The notes under the pieces are model-generated. The model was given only the letters and a program-made list of their open reading frames with translations. It made no database searches and was not told the DNA's origin. A DNA stretch of 45,487 nt, taken from positions 1 through 45,487 of the forward strand of contig JALFST010000011.1 of assembly GCA_022779285.1 (NCBI GenBank), given 5' to 3'. The stretch is from Peptoniphilaceae bacterium (GTDB taxonomy: Bacteria > Bacillota > Clostridia > Tissierellales > Peptoniphilaceae). Both the position numbers and the translations under genes were made by a program. The stretch's first letter is position 1; each line of letters begins with the position of its first letter. Below are positions 32,311-43,700 of this stretch, piece after piece.

Positions 32311-33547
32311 TGTCGCAATCCTCGGTTGCGGGAAAATGGGCAAGGGATTGATTTCGCAGCTCAAGCATGTGCAGGGCATTCGTCCGGCGGTGATCGTAGA
32401 CCATACTCCTGAGAAAGGCAAGAAAGCCTTACTCAGCATTGGCGTGCCGGAAGAAAATATTCTCGTGACGGAGTCTCTTGAGGAAGCACAAAAATTTCTT
32501 TCATACAACGGCTTCATCGTCTCCTCCAACGAAGAGATGTGCTATGCACTGCATCCTATTCATGCGGTTGTGGAAGCAACAGGAGTGCCGGCAACAGGTG
32601 CGAGAATTGCTCTCAAAGCGATTGAAAACCGAAAGCACATTATTATGCTCAATGTGGAATGCGATTGTGCGGTAGGCCCCCTGCTCTATCAAAAGGCACA
32701 GAAGGCCGGTGTGGTCTATACGGGCACCAAGGGGGATGAGCCGGGAGCGATCATGGAGCTTGTGGATTTTGCCATGGGCGCCGGTTTCCAAATCGTCGCC
32801 ATCGGAAAGGGAAAAAACAATCCTCTGGATCGAGAGGCAACGGATCGGAGCCTTGCGGAAAAAGCAAAGGCAAGCGGCCTTTCTCCACACATGCTTTGCT
32901 CTTTCGTTGACGGCACCAATACGATGACGGAGCTTGCCACGGTATGCAATGCGACGGGCTTTGTTCCGGATGTTCCGGGCTGTCATGGCATTACCGCCAA
33001 TCCGCAGGAGATTGCCGGCATTCTTTGTACGAAGGAGGAGGGCGGTATCCTTGAAAAAGAGCACGTGGTAGATTATGCTTTTGGAATGGCGCCCGGCGTT
33101 TTTGCAATTGTGACAAGCTCCGAGCCGGAGGTCAAGGGATTGATGGATTATCTGGGGTTAGGAAAGGGTCCGAACTATACTTTATATCGTCCGTATCACC
33201 TTACCAGCTTGGAAACCCCAATTACCATCTTTGATGCGGTCATCGATCACGAGCCTTCCCTGGCGCCGATTCAGGGGCAGATTGCAGACGTGATTATGGT
33301 TGCGAAAAGAGATTGCAAGGCGGGAGAGCCGGTGAAAGGCATTGGACGGGACACCGCATACGGACTGCTTGTGACGCATGCGATGCAACAGGAAAAGAAT
33401 CTGGTTCCGTTTACAATATGTACGCAAGAAACGCGCTTCACTCGTGATATCAAGAAGGGTGAGTGGATCACGTATGAGGATGTTCAACTGGATCAAAATG
33501 AAACCATTGTGCAATTGCGGCAAGAGCAGGATGCACTGGGTTTATAA
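32255..33547 (+). CDS. COG4091-type NAD(P)-dependent oxidoreductase with SAF domain, homoserine dehydrogenase-like (430 aa)
   Basis: The ATG at 32255 has AAAGGAG eight bases upstream; it lies inside the end of the previous gene, and the frame is open further upstream without a better start. The Rossmann motif DVAILGCGKMGKGL starts at residue 19; VVEATGVPATGARIALKAI and TGTKGDEPGAIMELVDFA are typical of COG4091 proteins, which share the NAD-binding and catalytic fold of homoserine dehydrogenase. The C-terminal part (about 340-420) is an SAF domain: VMVAKRDCKAGEPVKGIG, TRFTRDIKKGEWITYEDV. The substrate is unknown; SAF domains occur in sugar-acid and sialic acid enzymes, so a carbohydrate-like substrate is possible. 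ileS follows 15 bases later. Confidence 0.82.
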   Translation: MFRIKRKLTEMTQRGERIDVAILGCGKMGKGLISQLKHVQGIRPAVIVDHTPEKGKKALLSIGVPEENILVTESLEEAQKFLSYNGFIVSSNEEMCYALHPIHAVVEATGVPATGARIALKAIENRKHIIMLNVECDCAVGPLLYQKAQKAGVVYTGTKGDEPGAIMELVDFAMGAGFQIVAIGKGKNNPLDREATDRSLAEKAKASGLSPHMLCSFVDGTNTMTELATVCNATGFVPDVPGCHGITANPQEIAGILCTKEEGGILEKEHVVDYAFGMAPGVFAIVTSSEPEVKGLMDYLGLGKGPNYTLYRPYHLTSLETPITIFDAVIDHEPSLAPIQGQIADVIMVAKRDCKAGEPVKGIGRDTAYGLLVTHAMQQEKNLVPFTICTQETRFTRDIKKGEWITYEDVQLDQNETIVQLRQEQDALGL

Positions 33548-33562
33548 TACGGGGAGGGAAAA

Positions 33563-36500
33563 GTGAGTTTTCAGAATTTACCGGAAAAAGTGCGCGACGG
33601 AGAATTACAGTGGATCAATCGCTGGAAGGAGATGGATTTGCTGGAACGATCTGTAAAAGAGCGCTCTGAAAGTGAAAATTATGTTTTTTATGACGGACCG
33701 CCGACAGCAAACGGCCGTCCGGGAATTCACCATGTCATCTCGCGCACGCTCAAGGATATGACTTGCCGATACAAGACGATGTCGGGTTATAAAGTGCGTA
33801 GAAAAGCAGGCTGGGACACGCATGGACTGCCTGTTGAAATTGAGGTGGAGAAGCAGCTGGGAATCAGCCAAAAACAGGAAATTGAGCAATATGGAGTAGA
33901 AGCTTTTAACCGTAAATGCCGCGAATCGGTTTTCCAATATCGCGATCTTTGGATGGAGATGAGCGATCGGATGGCATTTTTAGCGGATATGGACAATCCC
34001 TATATCACGCTGGACAACAATTACATTGAAAGCGAATGGACAATTCTGAAGGATTTTTTTGATCGCGGTCTCATCTATAACGGAGCAAAAATTCTGCCTT
34101 ATTGCCCGCGTTGCGGGACGGGTCTGGCTTCTCACGAGGTGGCACAGGGATATCAGGAAGATGAGGTTGTGACGGTTTATGTCAAATTTCATCGCAAGGG
34201 CACGGAAAATGAGTATTTCCTTGCATGGACGACTACGCCATGGACACTTCCTTCCAATGTGGCGCTGACGGTTCATCCTGATGTGACCTATGTTAAGGTG
34301 CGGCAGGGAGATGAAATCTATTATCTTGCGAAGGCTTTGATGGATACCGTGCTCAAGAAGGATTATGGTGAGGTTACGATTCTGGAGGAAATGACAGGCA
34401 GGGATATGGAATTTATGGAATATGATCAGCTTCTTCCATGGATTCCTGTAAAGGGAAAGTCATTTTTTGTAACCTGCGCCGATTATGTCACCACCACGGA
34501 TGGCACGGGAATCGTCCATACGGCGCCGGCCTTCGGTGAAGATGACTCGAAAACCGGAGAGCGCTATGGCCTGGCCTATGTCAATCCTGTCGGAGATGAC
34601 GGAAAATTTCTCGAAGGCCCATTGAAAGGGACCTTTGTCATGGATTCCGATCCGGATGTGATCCAATCTCTGCGCGAACAGGGAAAGCTTTACGCAAAGC
34701 AGAAAATCACGCATAACTATCCGCATTGCTGGAGATGCGGAACTCCTCTGATCTATTATTCCAAACCATCCTGGTATATCAATGTCACAAAGTTCAAGCA
34801 GGATATGGTCAATGAGAATAATAAGGTTCAATGGTTTCCGGAATTTGTCGGAGAGAAGCGTTTCGGAAACTGGCTGGAGAATCTCAACGACTGGGCGCTC
34901 TCGCGTTCCCGTTATTGGGGTACGCCTCTCAATCTCTGGGTGTGTCCGGATTGCGGACACGTGCATGCGGTCGGATCACGCAGACAGCTTGTAGAAGAGG
35001 CTATCGAAGAAATCGATGAATCCATCGATTTGCATCGCCCTTATGTGGATGATGTTCACCTTCGCTGTGATCATTGCGGTGGCACAATGTCCCGCGTTCC
35101 TGATGTGATCGACGTCTGGTTTGATTCCGGATCGATGCCTTTTGCGCAGATGCACTATCCTTTTGAAAATCGTGAGCATTTCGAGGAAGAATATTTCCCG
35201 GCGGATTTTGTCTGTGAGGGCATTGATCAGACGCGCGGATGGTTCTATTCTTTGATGGCGATTTCCACTCTGTACAAGGGAAGAGCTCCTTATAAAAATG
35301 TTCTCGTCAACGACCTGATTCTGGACAAGAATGGACAGAAGATGTCGAAATCCAAGGGCAACACGATCAATCCGATCACGCTCTTTGATGAATATGGTGC
35401 GGATGCCGTTCGCTTTTATTCGCTCTTTGTTTCACCTCCGTGGGTTCCTACGCGTTTCGATGTCAACGGCCTGAAGGAAGTCAATTCCAAATTCTTCCGC
35501 ACGGTGCGCAATGTGTATGCCATGTTTGCGTTATATTCCAATGCAAATGGATGGGATCCGTCGGAGTTCTCCATTTCCTTAAAGGAGCGTCCGTTCATTG
35601 ATCGCTGGCTTTTGAGTCGTTTTCACAGCCTGATCCGACGTTACAAAGAGAATATGGATCGATTCGAATACACCAAGGTAACGCATGATCTCTCCGATTT
35701 TGTTGTGGAGGATCTCTCCAACTGGTATATTCGCCGCAATCGTCGACGCTTCTGGTCTTCCGAGGAGACTACGGATATCCGTTCGGTATTTTGCACTACA
35801 TGGGAGATCCTTTTGGGAATTTCCAAGTTGATTGCGCCCATCACGCCGTTCCTTGCAGAGGAGCTCTATCAGGCACTGACACAGGGAAAAGCTATGGACT
35901 CTGTGCATCTGGAATATCTTCCCGAGGCGGATGAGGAGATGATCGATCCGATTTTGGAGGAGCGCATGGAGCTGGTGCGGCGCATCGTGAACCTGGGACG
36001 CGCATCACGGGAAGATGCCGGTATTAAGGTGCGTCAGCCATTACAGGAAATCCTTGTGGACCGGAGATATCAGGAAAAGATCGGAAATCTCAAGGATCTC
36101 ATTCGTGAGGAGCTTAATGTCAAGGACGTCATCTTCTCGGATCAGCTGGATCGGCTGATGAAGATCCATCTCAAGCCGAACTTCAAAGTGGCAGGAAAAG
36201 TTCTCGGAAAGCATATGAAGGCATTTGCCGCCGCATTAGCCGATATGCCTGCGCATGAGTTTCTGGAAAGACTTCAAAACGGTCCCGTTGAAATGGAGCT
36301 GGATCATGAGAGGATTTCCGTACTCCGCGATTTTGTAGAAGCTACTTTCCTTGCAAAGGAAGGATATGATGTGGCGATGGACGGCAATGTCAGTGTCGTT
36401 CTGGAAACCTCACTCACTCCGGAACTGATCCGGGAGGGCCTCGTGCGGGAGGTAATCTCTAAGGTACAGCAGCTGCGAAAGGGCAGCGGATTTGATGTTT

Positions 36501-36685
36501 CTGACCGCATTACCTTAGACTTCCATGCGGATGAGGAGCTGAAGGCTGCAATTTTAGCAGGGCAGGAGCTGATTGCCGGTGAGGTTTTGGCAACAAAAAT
36601 TACGGCATATGATGAGCTTTCCGGAGAGGAACTGGATATCAATGGTCATACGTTGATTCTTCGATTGAAAAAAGTGGAAAAATAA
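33563..36685 (+). CDS. ileS: Isoleucyl-tRNA synthetase, type 2 (IleS2), with GxHH signature (1040 aa)
   Basis: A GTG at 33563 follows GGGGAGGGAAAA. The class I catalytic core has ENYVFYDGPPTANGRPGIHH, where the HIGH-like site reads G54-I55-H56-H57 instead of H-x-G-H, and KMSKS at 593-597. The CP1 editing domain shows TTTPWTLPSNVAL and the later GTGIVHTAPAFGEDD. Length and the C-terminus without the bacterial zinc-binding CxxC...CxxC place it in the type 2 group, close to eukaryotic IleRS. Type 2 enzymes are usually resistant to mupirocin, and the GxHH form is linked to very high resistance. It is the only ileS here, so it is probably the housekeeping copy. A terminator precedes rpoB. Confidence 0.95.
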   Translation: MSFQNLPEKVRDGELQWINRWKEMDLLERSVKERSESENYVFYDGPPTANGRPGIHHVISRTLKDMTCRYKTMSGYKVRRKAGWDTHGLPVEIEVEKQLGISQKQEIEQYGVEAFNRKCRESVFQYRDLWMEMSDRMAFLADMDNPYITLDNNYIESEWTILKDFFDRGLIYNGAKILPYCPRCGTGLASHEVAQGYQEDEVVTVYVKFHRKGTENEYFLAWTTTPWTLPSNVALTVHPDVTYVKVRQGDEIYYLAKALMDTVLKKDYGEVTILEEMTGRDMEFMEYDQLLPWIPVKGKSFFVTCADYVTTTDGTGIVHTAPAFGEDDSKTGERYGLAYVNPVGDDGKFLEGPLKGTFVMDSDPDVIQSLREQGKLYAKQKITHNYPHCWRCGTPLIYYSKPSWYINVTKFKQDMVNENNKVQWFPEFVGEKRFGNWLENLNDWALSRSRYWGTPLNLWVCPDCGHVHAVGSRRQLVEEAIEEIDESIDLHRPYVDDVHLRCDHCGGTMSRVPDVIDVWFDSGSMPFAQMHYPFENREHFEEEYFPADFVCEGIDQTRGWFYSLMAISTLYKGRAPYKNVLVNDLILDKNGQKMSKSKGNTINPITLFDEYGADAVRFYSLFVSPPWVPTRFDVNGLKEVNSKFFRTVRNVYAMFALYSNANGWDPSEFSISLKERPFIDRWLLSRFHSLIRRYKENMDRFEYTKVTHDLSDFVVEDLSNWYIRRNRRRFWSSEETTDIRSVFCTTWEILLGISKLIAPITPFLAEELYQALTQGKAMDSVHLEYLPEADEEMIDPILEERMELVRRIVNLGRASREDAGIKVRQPLQEILVDRRYQEKIGNLKDLIREELNVKDVIFSDQLDRLMKIHLKPNFKVAGKVLGKHMKAFAAALADMPAHEFLERLQNGPVEMELDHERISVLRDFVEATFLAKEGYDVAMDGNVSVVLETSLTPELIREGLVREVISKVQQLRKGSGFDVSDRITLDFHADEELKAAILAGQELIAGEVLATKITAYDELSGEELDINGHTLILRLKKVEK

Positions 36686-36694
36686 TTGAAATTT

Positions 36695-36749
36695 GCCCGG
36701 AAGTGATCTGGAACCGCAAAATGCAGTGTCCACGCCTCCGGGCGTTTCT
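36695..36749 (+). terminator. Terminator after ileS
   Basis: GCCCGGA (36695-36701) can pair with TCCGGGC (36737-36743), and within it a tight ACGCC-TCCG-GGCGT hairpin (36732-36745) is followed by TTCTT. The short stem makes it moderate; the rpoB promoter begins at once. Confidence 0.6.
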
Positions 36750-36751
36750 TA

Positions 36752-36779
36752 TTGACAAGACGGAAATTCTTGCTATAAT
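36752..36779 (+). promoter_or_regulatory. Distal rpoB promoter
   Basis: Consensus TTGACA (36752-36757) and TATAAT (36774-36779), 16 bases apart, about 215 bases ahead of rpoB. Perfect hexamers suggest strong constitutive expression. Confidence 0.85.
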
Positions 36780-36857
36780 AACCACAGATTCTTTTTTTGA
36801 TTCTGTTTGTTTAAAAATAAAATATGGAATATTCGGTTCTGTTTTCGTTCCCTCGTA

Positions 36858-36887
36858 TTGACGGGGGCTGTTTTCGTGTGCTAAAAT
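36858..36887 (+). promoter_or_regulatory. Proximal rpoB promoter
   Basis: TTGACG (36858-36863) and TAAAAT (36882-36887), spacer 18 bases, lie about 107 bases ahead of the rpoB start. Confidence 0.6.
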
Positions 36888-36912
36888 TACAAATTGCATA
36901 ATTGTTCTATTT

Positions 36913-36954
36913 ATGCTCTTATGAGCGATTTTTTTTGAATGCTCTTTTGAGCGA
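36913..36954 (+). promoter_or_regulatory. Pair of near-identical short hairpins in the rpoB leader
   Basis: ATGCTC-TTAT-GAGCGA and ATGCTC-TTTT-GAGCGA (GCTC/GAGC at 36915-36926 and 36941-36952) are repeated 26 bases apart. The first is followed by eight T, a weak terminator-like unit; the second by AACTTTTC. They lie between the promoters and the rpoB ribosome site (AAGGAG near 36979). A role in attenuation or mRNA stability is possible; this does not look like the L10 leader, which normally precedes rplJ. Confidence 0.5.
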
Positions 36955-36993
36955 ACTTTTCGGTATCAGTAAACAAGTGAAGGAGTACGGTCA

Positions 36994-39900
36994 ATGCACA
37001 ATCATACGAAGATGTATGGGAAAACAGAACGCCAAAGCTTCTCTCGAATCCCTCAGGTTCTGGAATTGCCGAATCTTCTGGCGATTCAAAAAGACAGCTT
37101 TGAGTGGTTCCTGAAAGAGGGACTTCGTGAGGTTCTGGAAGACATTTCCCCCATTCGCGACTACAGCGGCGGACTCATTCTGGACTTCGTCGATTATCAT
37201 TTTGATGAGGAGATGGAGTACACGGTTGAGGAAGCGAAGGAGCGTGATGTCAACTATTCCCGCAAGCTTAAGGTGAAGGTTCGTCTCGTCAAGATGGAGG
37301 ATGGCGAGATTATGGATGTCAAAGAGCAGGAAGTATATCTTGGCGACATTCCCATGATGACACCGTCCGGTACCTTCATCATCAATGGTGCGGAGCGCGT
37401 TATTGTATCGCAGTTGATCCGTTCGCCGGGAGTATATTACGCGAAGGATTATGATAAGTCAGGAAATACGATGATTTCCTCGACGGTCATTCCGAATCGC
37501 GGTGCGTGGCTGGAATATGATAATGATGCCAACGGAGTTGTGAATGTACGCATTGATCGCACGCGCAAGCTCCCTGCCACCACCCTGATCCGCGCCCTCC
37601 TTTTCGAATCCGATCAGGAGATGATTGAGGTTTTGGGAGACAGTGAGGCGCTGCAGCGCACCCTGGAGAAAGAAACTTCTCGTACACGTGACGATGCAAA
37701 GCTGGAGATCTACCGCAAGCTGAAGCCGGGGGATCCCGCTTCCTTGGAATCGGCGGATCCGCTGATTCATAATCTCTTCTTTGATCCGCGCCGCTATGAT
37801 TTAGCGCGTGTCGGTCGTTATAAGTTCAATAAGAAGCTTTCCGTCTTTGATCGAATCCTGAATCAGCATCTTGCTGCCGATGTGATTACGGAAGACGGCG
37901 AGATTCTTGCCGACAAGGGGCAGTTTATCGATGAGAATTTAGCACAGACGATTGAGAATGCGGGCGTCAATTCCGTAGACATCATTTCTCCTTTGGATGA
38001 AGAGCAGACCGTTCGCGTGGTCGGAAACCATTTTGTCTCTTATCACGTATTTGAGGAAGAACTGGAGGGAGTGGATTTGGAATCCCTGCATCTTTCCGAA
38101 AAGGTCTATTGGCCTGCGATGCAAGAGATCCTCGAGCTTTTCGCCAATGATGAAAATGGGGAATATGCAACCCCGGAACAGAAGGAGGCGCTGATCAAAC
38201 GCCATATGGATTCGCTTTGCCCGTACCATATTACCCCCTCCGATATTCTGGCAACGCTGAGCTATCAGCTCAATCTTTATGACGGCATCGGCAACCTGGA
38301 TGATATTGATCATCTCGGCAACCGTCGCGTTCGCTGCGTCGGAGAGCTGTTGCAGAACCAGTTCCGAATCGGGCTTTCTCGCATGGAGCGCGTTGTTCGC
38401 GAGCGAATGACGACCGGCGATCAGGATTTGGCAACGCCGCAAAATCTGTTGAACGTGCGTCCGGTTACCGCGGCGATCAAGGAATTCTTCGGATCCTCAC
38501 AGCTATCCCAGTTCATGGACCAGACAAATCCGATGTCGGAGCTTACGCACAAAAGACGTTTCTCCGCGCTGGGGCCGGGAGGACTATCACGTGACCGCGC
38601 CGGTGCGGAGGTTCGAGATGTTCATGATTCGCACTATGGCCGTATCTGTCCGATTGAGACTCCGGAAGGTCCGAATATCGGACTGATCACCTCTATGACA
38701 ACGTATGGACGTGTTAACTCCTATGGCTTCATCGAGACACCGTATCGCCGGGTCGAGGAGGGAACGGGCCGCGTTACCAATGACATCGTCTATCTGACGG
38801 CAGACGAGGAGGATAAATATATCAAGGCGCAGGCAAATGAGCCTCTTGATGAAAACGGATATTTCCTGAACGAGCGCGTTTCAGGTCGAGGCATTAAGGG
38901 CGTCAACGACATCTACCGCCGCGAGAAGGTTCAATTCATGGACGTTTCTCCGCAGCAGATCGTATCTGTGGGCGCAGCCATGATTCCGTTTCTGGAAAAT
39001 GACGATGCTACCCGCGCACTCATGGGCGCAAACATGCAGCGCCAGGCCGTGCCGCTCATTAAAACGGAGGCGCCGATTATCGGAACAGGCATTGAGCATA
39101 AAGCTGCGATCGACTCGGGCGTTGTGGTCAAGGCTGAGGAAGCTGGCGTCGTTACGAGCGTGGATGCGAATCATATCACCATTCGCGGGAAAAAATCCAA
39201 GAGCGAAAAGACTTATCATATTCTCAAATTCCGTCGTGCCAACCAGGGTACATGCTTCAACCAGCGTCCCATTGTGCGCGAGGGGGAGGAAGTAGAGGAA
39301 AATCAAATCATCGCCGACGGTCCTTCCATCGATCAGGGCGAAATCGCCTTGGGAAAGAATATTTTGATCGCGTTTATGACCTGGGAGGGTTACAACTACG
39401 AGGATGCCATGCTCATCAACGAGCAGCTCGTCATTGACGACGTCTTGACCTCGGTACACATTGAAGAGCATACCTGTGAAGCACGTGAAACCAAGCTCGG
39501 CGCCGAGGAAATCACGGATGACATTCCCAATGTCGGTGAGGATATGCTTCGCAATCTGGATCAGGACGGTATTATTCGTATCGGCGCTGAGGTCGGCGCG
39601 GGTGATATCCTGGTGGGAAAAGTGACGCCGAAGGGAGAGACGGATCCTTCTCCGGAGGAAAGACTGCTGCGATCCATTTTCGGAGAGAAGTCTCGTGAGG
39701 TGCGCGATGCATCCCTGAAGGTCCCTCATGGGGAATCCGGAATTGTCGTGGATGTCAAGAAATATTCTCGTGCCAATGGAGATGAGCTTGCCCCGGGACT
39801 CAACGAGGTGGTTCGCGTATACATTGCTTCGAAACGCAAGATCATGGTGGGAGATAAAATGTGTGGGCGTCACGGAAATAAAGGTGTCGTTTCCCGCATT

Positions 39901-40764
39901 CTTCCGGTGGAGGATATGCCTTTTCTTCCCGACGGTACACCGATTCAGATCTGCCTGAACCCGTTAGGCATTCCTTCCCGTATGAATATCGGGCAGGTTC
40001 TTGAGGTACACCTCGGACTGGCAGCGAAAAAGCTGGGATGGCATGTGGCGACACCGGTATTTGACGGTGCTTCCGATATTGATATTGAGGAAGCTCTCGA
40101 AGCGGCCGGATATCCGATCGACGGCAAGATTCAGCTCCGAGACGGACGCACCGGAGAAGAGTTCAATAACCGTGTCACCGTCGGATATATGTACATTCTC
40201 AAGCTGCATCACATGGTTGAGGAAAAGATCCATGCTCGTTCGACAGGCCCGTATTCTCTTGTCACGCAGCAGCCGCTCGGCGGAAAAGCGCAATTCGGCG
40301 GTCAGCGCTTCGGAGAAATGGAGGTCTGGGCTCTTGAGGCCTATGGCGCATCCCATACTCTGCAGGAGATGCTGACGGTCAAGTCGGATGATGTTACAGG
40401 ACGCGTCAAGACATATTCCGCTATTGTCAAGGGAGAAAACATTCCTCAGCCGGGGATTCCGGAAAGCTTTAAAGTGCTGATCAAGGAATTGCAATCCCTG
40501 GCGTTGGACGTCAAGCTGCTGGATGATCAAAACCAGGAGGTAGAGCTCAGCGATGACCTGGATGATGTCACACGCTTCTCCCAGGTTGAGGATATGGATG
40601 AGCGTCAGCATCCGCAGGAGTCCCGTCGATTCCTTCGTACCGCAGAAGCGGATGACGATGAGGAGGAAATCGAGGACGATGAGTTCGATATGGACTCTTT
40701 AGAAGCGGAGCCGGATGATTTCGATGACCTGGGATATTCCATCGAAGAACTGGACGAGGACTGA
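36994..40764 (+). CDS. rpoB: RNA polymerase beta subunit (1256 aa)
   Basis: ATG at 36994 follows GAAGGAG. All beta-subunit blocks are present from [20 protein letters not shown] to the acidic tail. The rifampicin pocket reads [20 protein letters not shown] then [20 protein letters not shown]: the main resistance positions D516, H526 and S531 (E. coli numbering) are wild type, with F in place of I at 530, T for N at 518 and M for L at 521. [11 protein letters not shown] follows. The C-terminal 40 residues are highly acidic, as in several Bacillota. It overlaps nothing; rpoC begins 14 bases later in the same transcript. The usual rplJ-rplL genes are not just upstream; ileS is. Confidence 0.98.
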   Translation: MHNHTKMYGKTERQSFSRIPQVLELPNLLAIQKDSFEWFLKEGLREVLEDISPIRDYSGGLILDFVDYHFDEEMEYTVEEAKERDVNYSRKLKVKVRLVKMEDGEIMDVKEQEVYLGDIPMMTPSGTFIINGAERVIVSQLIRSPGVYYAKDYDKSGNTMISSTVIPNRGAWLEYDNDANGVVNVRIDRTRKLPATTLIRALLFESDQEMIEVLGDSEALQRTLEKETSRTRDDAKLEIYRKLKPGDPASLESADPLIHNLFFDPRRYDLARVGRYKFNKKLSVFDRILNQHLAADVITEDGEILADKGQFIDENLAQTIENAGVNSVDIISPLDEEQTVRVVGNHFVSYHVFEEELEGVDLESLHLSEKVYWPAMQEILELFANDENGEYATPEQKEALIKRHMDSLCPYHITPSDILATLSYQLNLYDGIGNLDDIDHLGNRRVRCVGELLQNQFRIGLSRMERVVRERMTTGDQDLATPQNLLNVRPVTAAIKEFFGSSQLSQFMDQTNPMSELTHKRRFSALGPGGLSRDRAGAEVRDVHDSHYGRICPIETPEGPNIGLITSMTTYGRVNSYGFIETPYRRVEEGTGRVTNDIVYLTADEEDKYIKAQANEPLDENGYFLNERVSGRGIKGVNDIYRREKVQFMDVSPQQIVSVGAAMIPFLENDDATRALMGANMQRQAVPLIKTEAPIIGTGIEHKAAIDSGVVVKAEEAGVVTSVDANHITIRGKKSKSEKTYHILKFRRANQGTCFNQRPIVREGEEVEENQIIADGPSIDQGEIALGKNILIAFMTWEGYNYEDAMLINEQLVIDDVLTSVHIEEHTCEARETKLGAEEITDDIPNVGEDMLRNLDQDGIIRIGAEVGAGDILVGKVTPKGETDPSPEERLLRSIFGEKSREVRDASLKVPHGESGIVVDVKKYSRANGDELAPGLNEVVRVYIASKRKIMVGDKMCGRHGNKGVVSRILPVEDMPFLPDGTPIQICLNPLGIPSRMNIGQVLEVHLGLAAKKLGWHVATPVFDGASDIDIEEALEAAGYPIDGKIQLRDGRTGEEFNNRVTVGYMYILKLHHMVEEKIHARSTGPYSLVTQQPLGGKAQFGGQRFGEMEVWALEAYGASHTLQEMLTVKSDDVTGRVKTYSAIVKGENIPQPGIPESFKVLIKELQSLALDVKLLDDQNQEVELSDDLDDVTRFSQVEDMDERQHPQESRRFLRTAEADDDEEEIEDDEFDMDSLEAEPDDFDDLGYSIEELDED

Positions 40765-40777
40765 GAGGAGCATTGCT

Positions 40778-43700
40778 TTGATTCAAACAAATACATTTGA
40801 TGCGATAAAGATTCAGATCGCCTCTCCGGAAAAAATTCGTTCCTGGTCGCACGGCGAGGTGAAAAAGCCGGAAACGATCAACTATCGCACATTAAAGCCG
40901 GAAAAAGACGGACTTTTCTGCGAAAAGATTTTCGGACCGACCAAGGACTGGGAATGCAGCTGCGGAAAATATAAGCGCATTCGTTATAAGGGCGTGGTTT
41001 GCGAAAAGTGCGGCGTAGAGGTCACAAAATCCAAGGTGCGCCGGGAGAGAATGGGTCATATCGAATTGGCGACCCCTGTCTCTCATATTTGGTATTTTAA
41101 AGGGATTCCCTCACGTATGGGCCTGCTTCTCGACATGAGTCCGAAGGCTCTGGAGATGATCCTTTATTTCGCAAATTATGTTGTATTGGATCCCGGTGAA
41201 GCGCGCGGAGTGCTTTTTGAAAAGCAACTTTTAACCGAGAGCGAATACAATGATTACCGTGATGAATACGGGGACGGCTTTGAAGCGGGAATGGGCGCGG
41301 AAGCGATTCAAGAGCTGCTTCGCCGCGTGGATCTCCTTACCGAGCAAAAGAATTTGCAGGAGGAGCTGGAATTTGCTACCGGTCAAAAGCGTGTACGCTG
41401 CTTGCGCCGCCTTGAGGTGGTGGAGGCATTCCTTCGTTCCGGCAATAAGCCTGAGTGGATGTGCATGACGGTGCTGCCCGTTATGCCTCCGGATTTACGC
41501 CCCATGGTGCAGCTGGAAGGCGGACGCTTTGCGACATCGGACCTCAATGATCTTTATCGCCGCGTCATCAATAGAAATAATCGTCTCAAGCGCCTGTTGG
41601 ACATCGGCGCGCCGGATATTATCGTGCGCAATGAAAAACGAATGCTTCAGGAAGCGGTTGACGCATTGATCGATAACGGTCGCCGTGGAAAGCCGGTAAC
41701 GGGCGCCTCAAATCGTCCGCTCAAGAGTCTTTCCGATCTTTTAAAAGGAAAATCGGGACGCTTCCGTCAGAATCTGCTCGGGAAGCGCGTGGATTATTCG
41801 GGCCGTTCGGTTATTGTTGTCGGTCCGAGCCTCAAGTTCTATCAGTGCGGTTTGCCAAAAGACATGGCTTTGGAGCTCTTTAAGCCTTTTGTTATGCTGG
41901 AGCTTGTCCAGCAGGGACTTGCACATAACATCAAAAATGCCAAGAAGATGGTGGAACGCAAAAACGAGTATGTATGGGGACCGCTCGAGAAGGTGATCAA
42001 AGATCATCCCGTGCTTCTCAACCGCGCTCCGACGCTTCACCGCCTGGGAATTCAGGCATTTGAACCGGTATTGGTAGAGGGAAAGGCAATTAAGCTGCAT
42101 CCGCTGGTTTGTACGCCATATAATGCCGATTTTGACGGAGACCAGATGGCGGTTCACGTACCGCTGAGCTCGGAGGCGCAGACAGAGGCGAGACTTTTGA
42201 TGCTTTCCACCAACAACCTTCTGGCGCCAAAGGATGGCAAGCCGATCAATACGCCGACACAGGATATGGTTCTCGGATCGTATTACCTGACGACAGAGCC
42301 GAAGGACAAGGAGCCGAAGCACTATTTTGTCGATATCGACGAGATGATGAAAGCACTTGCCAATCACTATGTCACGCTTCATACACAGGTATCGGTTCGT
42401 GTGCGTCTGAATGAGGAGGATCGAGGCAAGGACGTCGTCTCTACGGTGGGTCGCTTTATTTTCAACCGCGAGGTTCCGCAGGATTTAGGATATGTGGATC
42501 GCAAGGCGGATCCCTATGCACTGGAAATTGATTCTCTTGTAGACAAGAAGATGCTCGGTGATATTCTGGATCGATCCTTCCGCAAGCATGGAAACATTCG
42601 CACAGCACGCCTGATGGACTATATCAAAGCGTTGGGATTCAAATATTCGACAATCGGTGCGCTTTCCGTTTCGATGAATGATGTCCAAATTCCGAAGGAG
42701 AAGGCGGAAATTCTGCATGAAGCGGATTTGGAGCTGGAAGAAAATGAAAGGATGGCGCGTCGTGGTCAGCTTTCTGAAAATGAACGCTATCAAAACGTCA
42801 TCGATATCTGGACACAGGCCACAGAGGCTGTAGAGCGCTCCATATTCAACAATTTGAGCCCGACAAACTCGATTGCCATCATGGCGAACTCAGGCGCCCG
42901 CGGTTCCGTAAAGCAGATTCGTCAGCTGGCGGGTATGCGAGGATTGATGCAGACGGCAACCGGTGAAACGATTGAAATTCCGGTTCGCGCGAACTTCCGT
43001 GAAGGACTGTCCGTACAGGAATTCTTTATTTCAACGCACGGTTCCCGAAAGGGCCTTTCCGATACGGCCCTTCGTACGGCCGACTCAGGATATTTGACAC
43101 GCCGGCTCGTTGATGTTTCTCAGGATGTCATCGTGACCGAAGAGGATTGCGGAACGGATCGCTATATTACCGTTTCCGACATCAAAGAAGGAAATGAACT
43201 GATTGAAAATCTGGAAAGCCGCATCATCGGCCGCACGAGCTTTGATGATATTCTCAATCCGCAGACGGGCGAGCTCATCGTTCGTCGCAACGATATGATC
43301 ACCGAGCGCATTGCTCGTGAGATCGTGGATTCCGGTATCACTGAGGTAAAGGTTCGTTCGGTATTGCAGTGCAACACGACACATGGTGTATGTGCAAAAT
43401 GCTATGGACGAAATCTTGCAACCGGAAAATCCGTCAACATCGGCGAGGCGGTCGGTATCATTGCTGCGCAATCCATCGGTGAGCCGGGTACACAGTTAAC
43501 AATGCGAACCTTCCACTCAGGCGGAGTTGCCGGCATCGGAATCACATCCGGTCTTCCTCGTGTTGAGGAGCTTTTTGAGGCACGTAAGCCGAAAGGACTG
43601 GCAACCATTACCAAAAATGCCGGCACGGTTTCCATTCAGGACAATAAAAAGAGAAAGGATGTCATCGTTACCTCGGAGGACGGACATCAGGAAACGTATG

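Noticed and set aside
36913-36954. L10 autoregulatory leader before rpoB
   Set aside because: The hairpins are only 4 bp long and do not show the L10-leader fold; no rplJ is present.
38881-39873. A 330-codon minus-strand frame opposite rpoB
   Set aside because: It is a mirror of the conserved rpoB frame in GC-biased codons; no start signal or family.
37000-40764. Rifampicin resistance in rpoB
   Set aside because: The main resistance residues (D516, H526, S531 in E. coli numbering) are wild type; the differences at 518, 521 and 530 are more likely natural variation.
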